IMG/VR virus record: IMGVR_UViG_3300027849_000064
Span: 1-22,596 of that record
Direction: 5' to 3' (one strand)
DNA: 22,596 bases
Source of the DNA: a virus
The position numbers were made by a program, and so were the translations under genes. Position 1 is the stretch's first letter. Each line of letters starts with the position of its first letter. Positions 21,968 through 22,596 of this stretch are shown one piece after another. Under the pieces are notes generated by a model, which saw nothing but the letters and a program-made list of their open reading frames with translations, was not told the origin of the DNA and made no database searches.

Positions 21968-21982
21968 TTCTTTATTTATATT

Positions 21983-22596
21983 TTAAAATTTTAACCAACT
22001 TGGTGAATAATAAACACCAACTCCAATTGAAGGACCTGTACTTATTACTTGATTATTGTTTAAGTTCATTCCGTATCCGAAACCAACCCCAATAGACCAA
22101 CCTGATTTTTTCTTTTGTTTTAGATTTAATTTATCATTAACAATATTAATATTTTCAATCGAAGTAAAATCTAAACCAGGATAAGGAGTTGTAATTCTTA
22201 AAATGTTTCTTCCTTCTTCCTTAACGATTGCTGTTGTTAAACTAATGCCTTGATTAAAATCAAATCTAGAAGATTTAACGTTGAACATTGAATCTAATTT
22301 TACTAGTTTCAATTCTCCACTAAACTCTCTATAATTATATTTATCCCAATTTTTATTGTCACTAAACTTAAATGTAACAGTATCTTTATCTTGTGAAACT
22401 ATAACATTTGAATTTAAGATAGAATCTTTAATAGTTAAATCAGTTGAGATTAATGTGTTTATGTTTTCTAGTTTGGTTTTTTCTTTAAGAACCTTATCGT
22501 ATCTATTTAACAATTTAGATTTATCTGACTTTAATACTTCAACATCATATTCAAATGTTCCTATTTTAGAAACTAATTCGCCATTCTTATTTAACT
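21983..22596 (-). CDS. Partial hypothetical protein with coiled-coil-like start and glycine/aromatic C-terminus (5' end outside window)
   Basis: The frame stays open to the right edge of the window, so the TTG near 22513 is not the true start; the visible part is about 204 residues. The first 60 residues (for example LNRYDKVLKEKTKLENINTL) suggest a coiled coil. A middle domain with alternating beta pattern follows. The C-terminus reads GWSIGVGFGYGMN, then TGPSIGVGVYYSPSWLKF, like the closing strands of Bacteroidota outer-membrane barrels or small surface proteins. I have a weak memory of similar tails in Bacteroidota phage proteins of unknown role, perhaps linked to the cell envelope or lysis. 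It lies 16 bases upstream of the 685-residue virion gene. Confidence 0.55.
   Translation of the reverse strand, partial: LNKNGELVSKIGTFEYDVEVLKSDKSKLLNRYDKVLKEKTKLENINTLISTDLTIKDSILNSNVIVSQDKDTVTFKFSDNKNWDKYNYREFSGELKLVKLDSMFNVKSSRFDFNQGISLTTAIVKEEGRNILRITTPYPGLDFTSIENINIVNDKLNLKQKKKSGWSIGVGFGYGMNLNNNQVISTGPSIGVGVYYSPSWLKF

Noticed and set aside
21973-21980. Second TATAAATA late-promoter box in front of the 685-residue gene
   Set aside because: It ends only a few bases before the start codon, which leaves no room for a leader. In such AT-rich DNA the match is probably chance or part of an A-rich ribosome-binding region.
1-22596. tRNA genes, insertion sequences, integrase or attachment sites
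   Set aside because: I saw no cloverleaf-like sequence, transposase motif or terminal inverted repeats while reading both strands. Weak tRNA-like sequences could be missed by eye.

Overview
The window reads as part of a large, AT-rich (low-GC) myovirus genome of the T4-like group, probably infecting a member of the Bacteroidota. The T4-like signature comes from UvsY and UvsW side by side (as in T4), a gp32-type single-stranded DNA-binding protein, a zinc-ribbon/TOPRIM primase and a tail-tube-fold protein. Short N-terminal capsid-targeting peptides and many sites of the T4 prohead-protease type ([LIV]-x-E followed by A or G) point the same way. The Bacteroidota host is an inference: leaders are A-rich without Shine-Dalgarno sequences, a repeated promoter-like element carries TATATTTA (close to the Bacteroidota -7 element TAnnTTTG), and one end gene has a glycine/aromatic C-terminus of Bacteroidota type. 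Every supported gene is on the minus strand, so transcription runs from high to low coordinates.

Layout in transcription order. (1) 22.6-19.4 kb, virion genes: a gene cut by the window edge, a 685-residue beta-rich structural protein and a tail-tube-like protein. (2) 19.3-13.6 kb, a small packaged protein with a fusion-peptide-like C-terminus followed by replication and recombination genes: RuvC-like resolvase, a small unknown, gp32 (flanked by GGGCCC palindromes), primase, a small unknown, UvsY and UvsW. (3) 13.5-3.3 kb, a run of six genes whose products look packaged in the head and processed there: an 891-residue polyprotein with about ten protease-type sites and a perfect 11 x 18-bp repeat, a KxDG nucleotidyltransferase (ligase-like), a ligase-like/NMN-adenylyltransferase-like fusion with a protease-type site between its halves, two multi-module proteins with internal targeting peptides, and a small single-peptide protein. 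(4) 3.2-0 kb, after a hairpin cluster: small unknown genes, a cytidylyltransferase-like protein and an RmlB-type sugar-nucleotide dehydratase in a translationally coupled operon, then short early-type genes behind two copies of a 22-bp promoter-like element.

The most unusual content is region 3 together with the 122-residue protein. It looks like a modular system for loading enzymes and small domains into the capsid. Modules are joined by near-identical 20-bp DNA linkers that encode the protease site, so in principle modules can be shuffled at DNA level and released at protein level. The processing and the delivery role are inferred from motifs; nothing here proves them.
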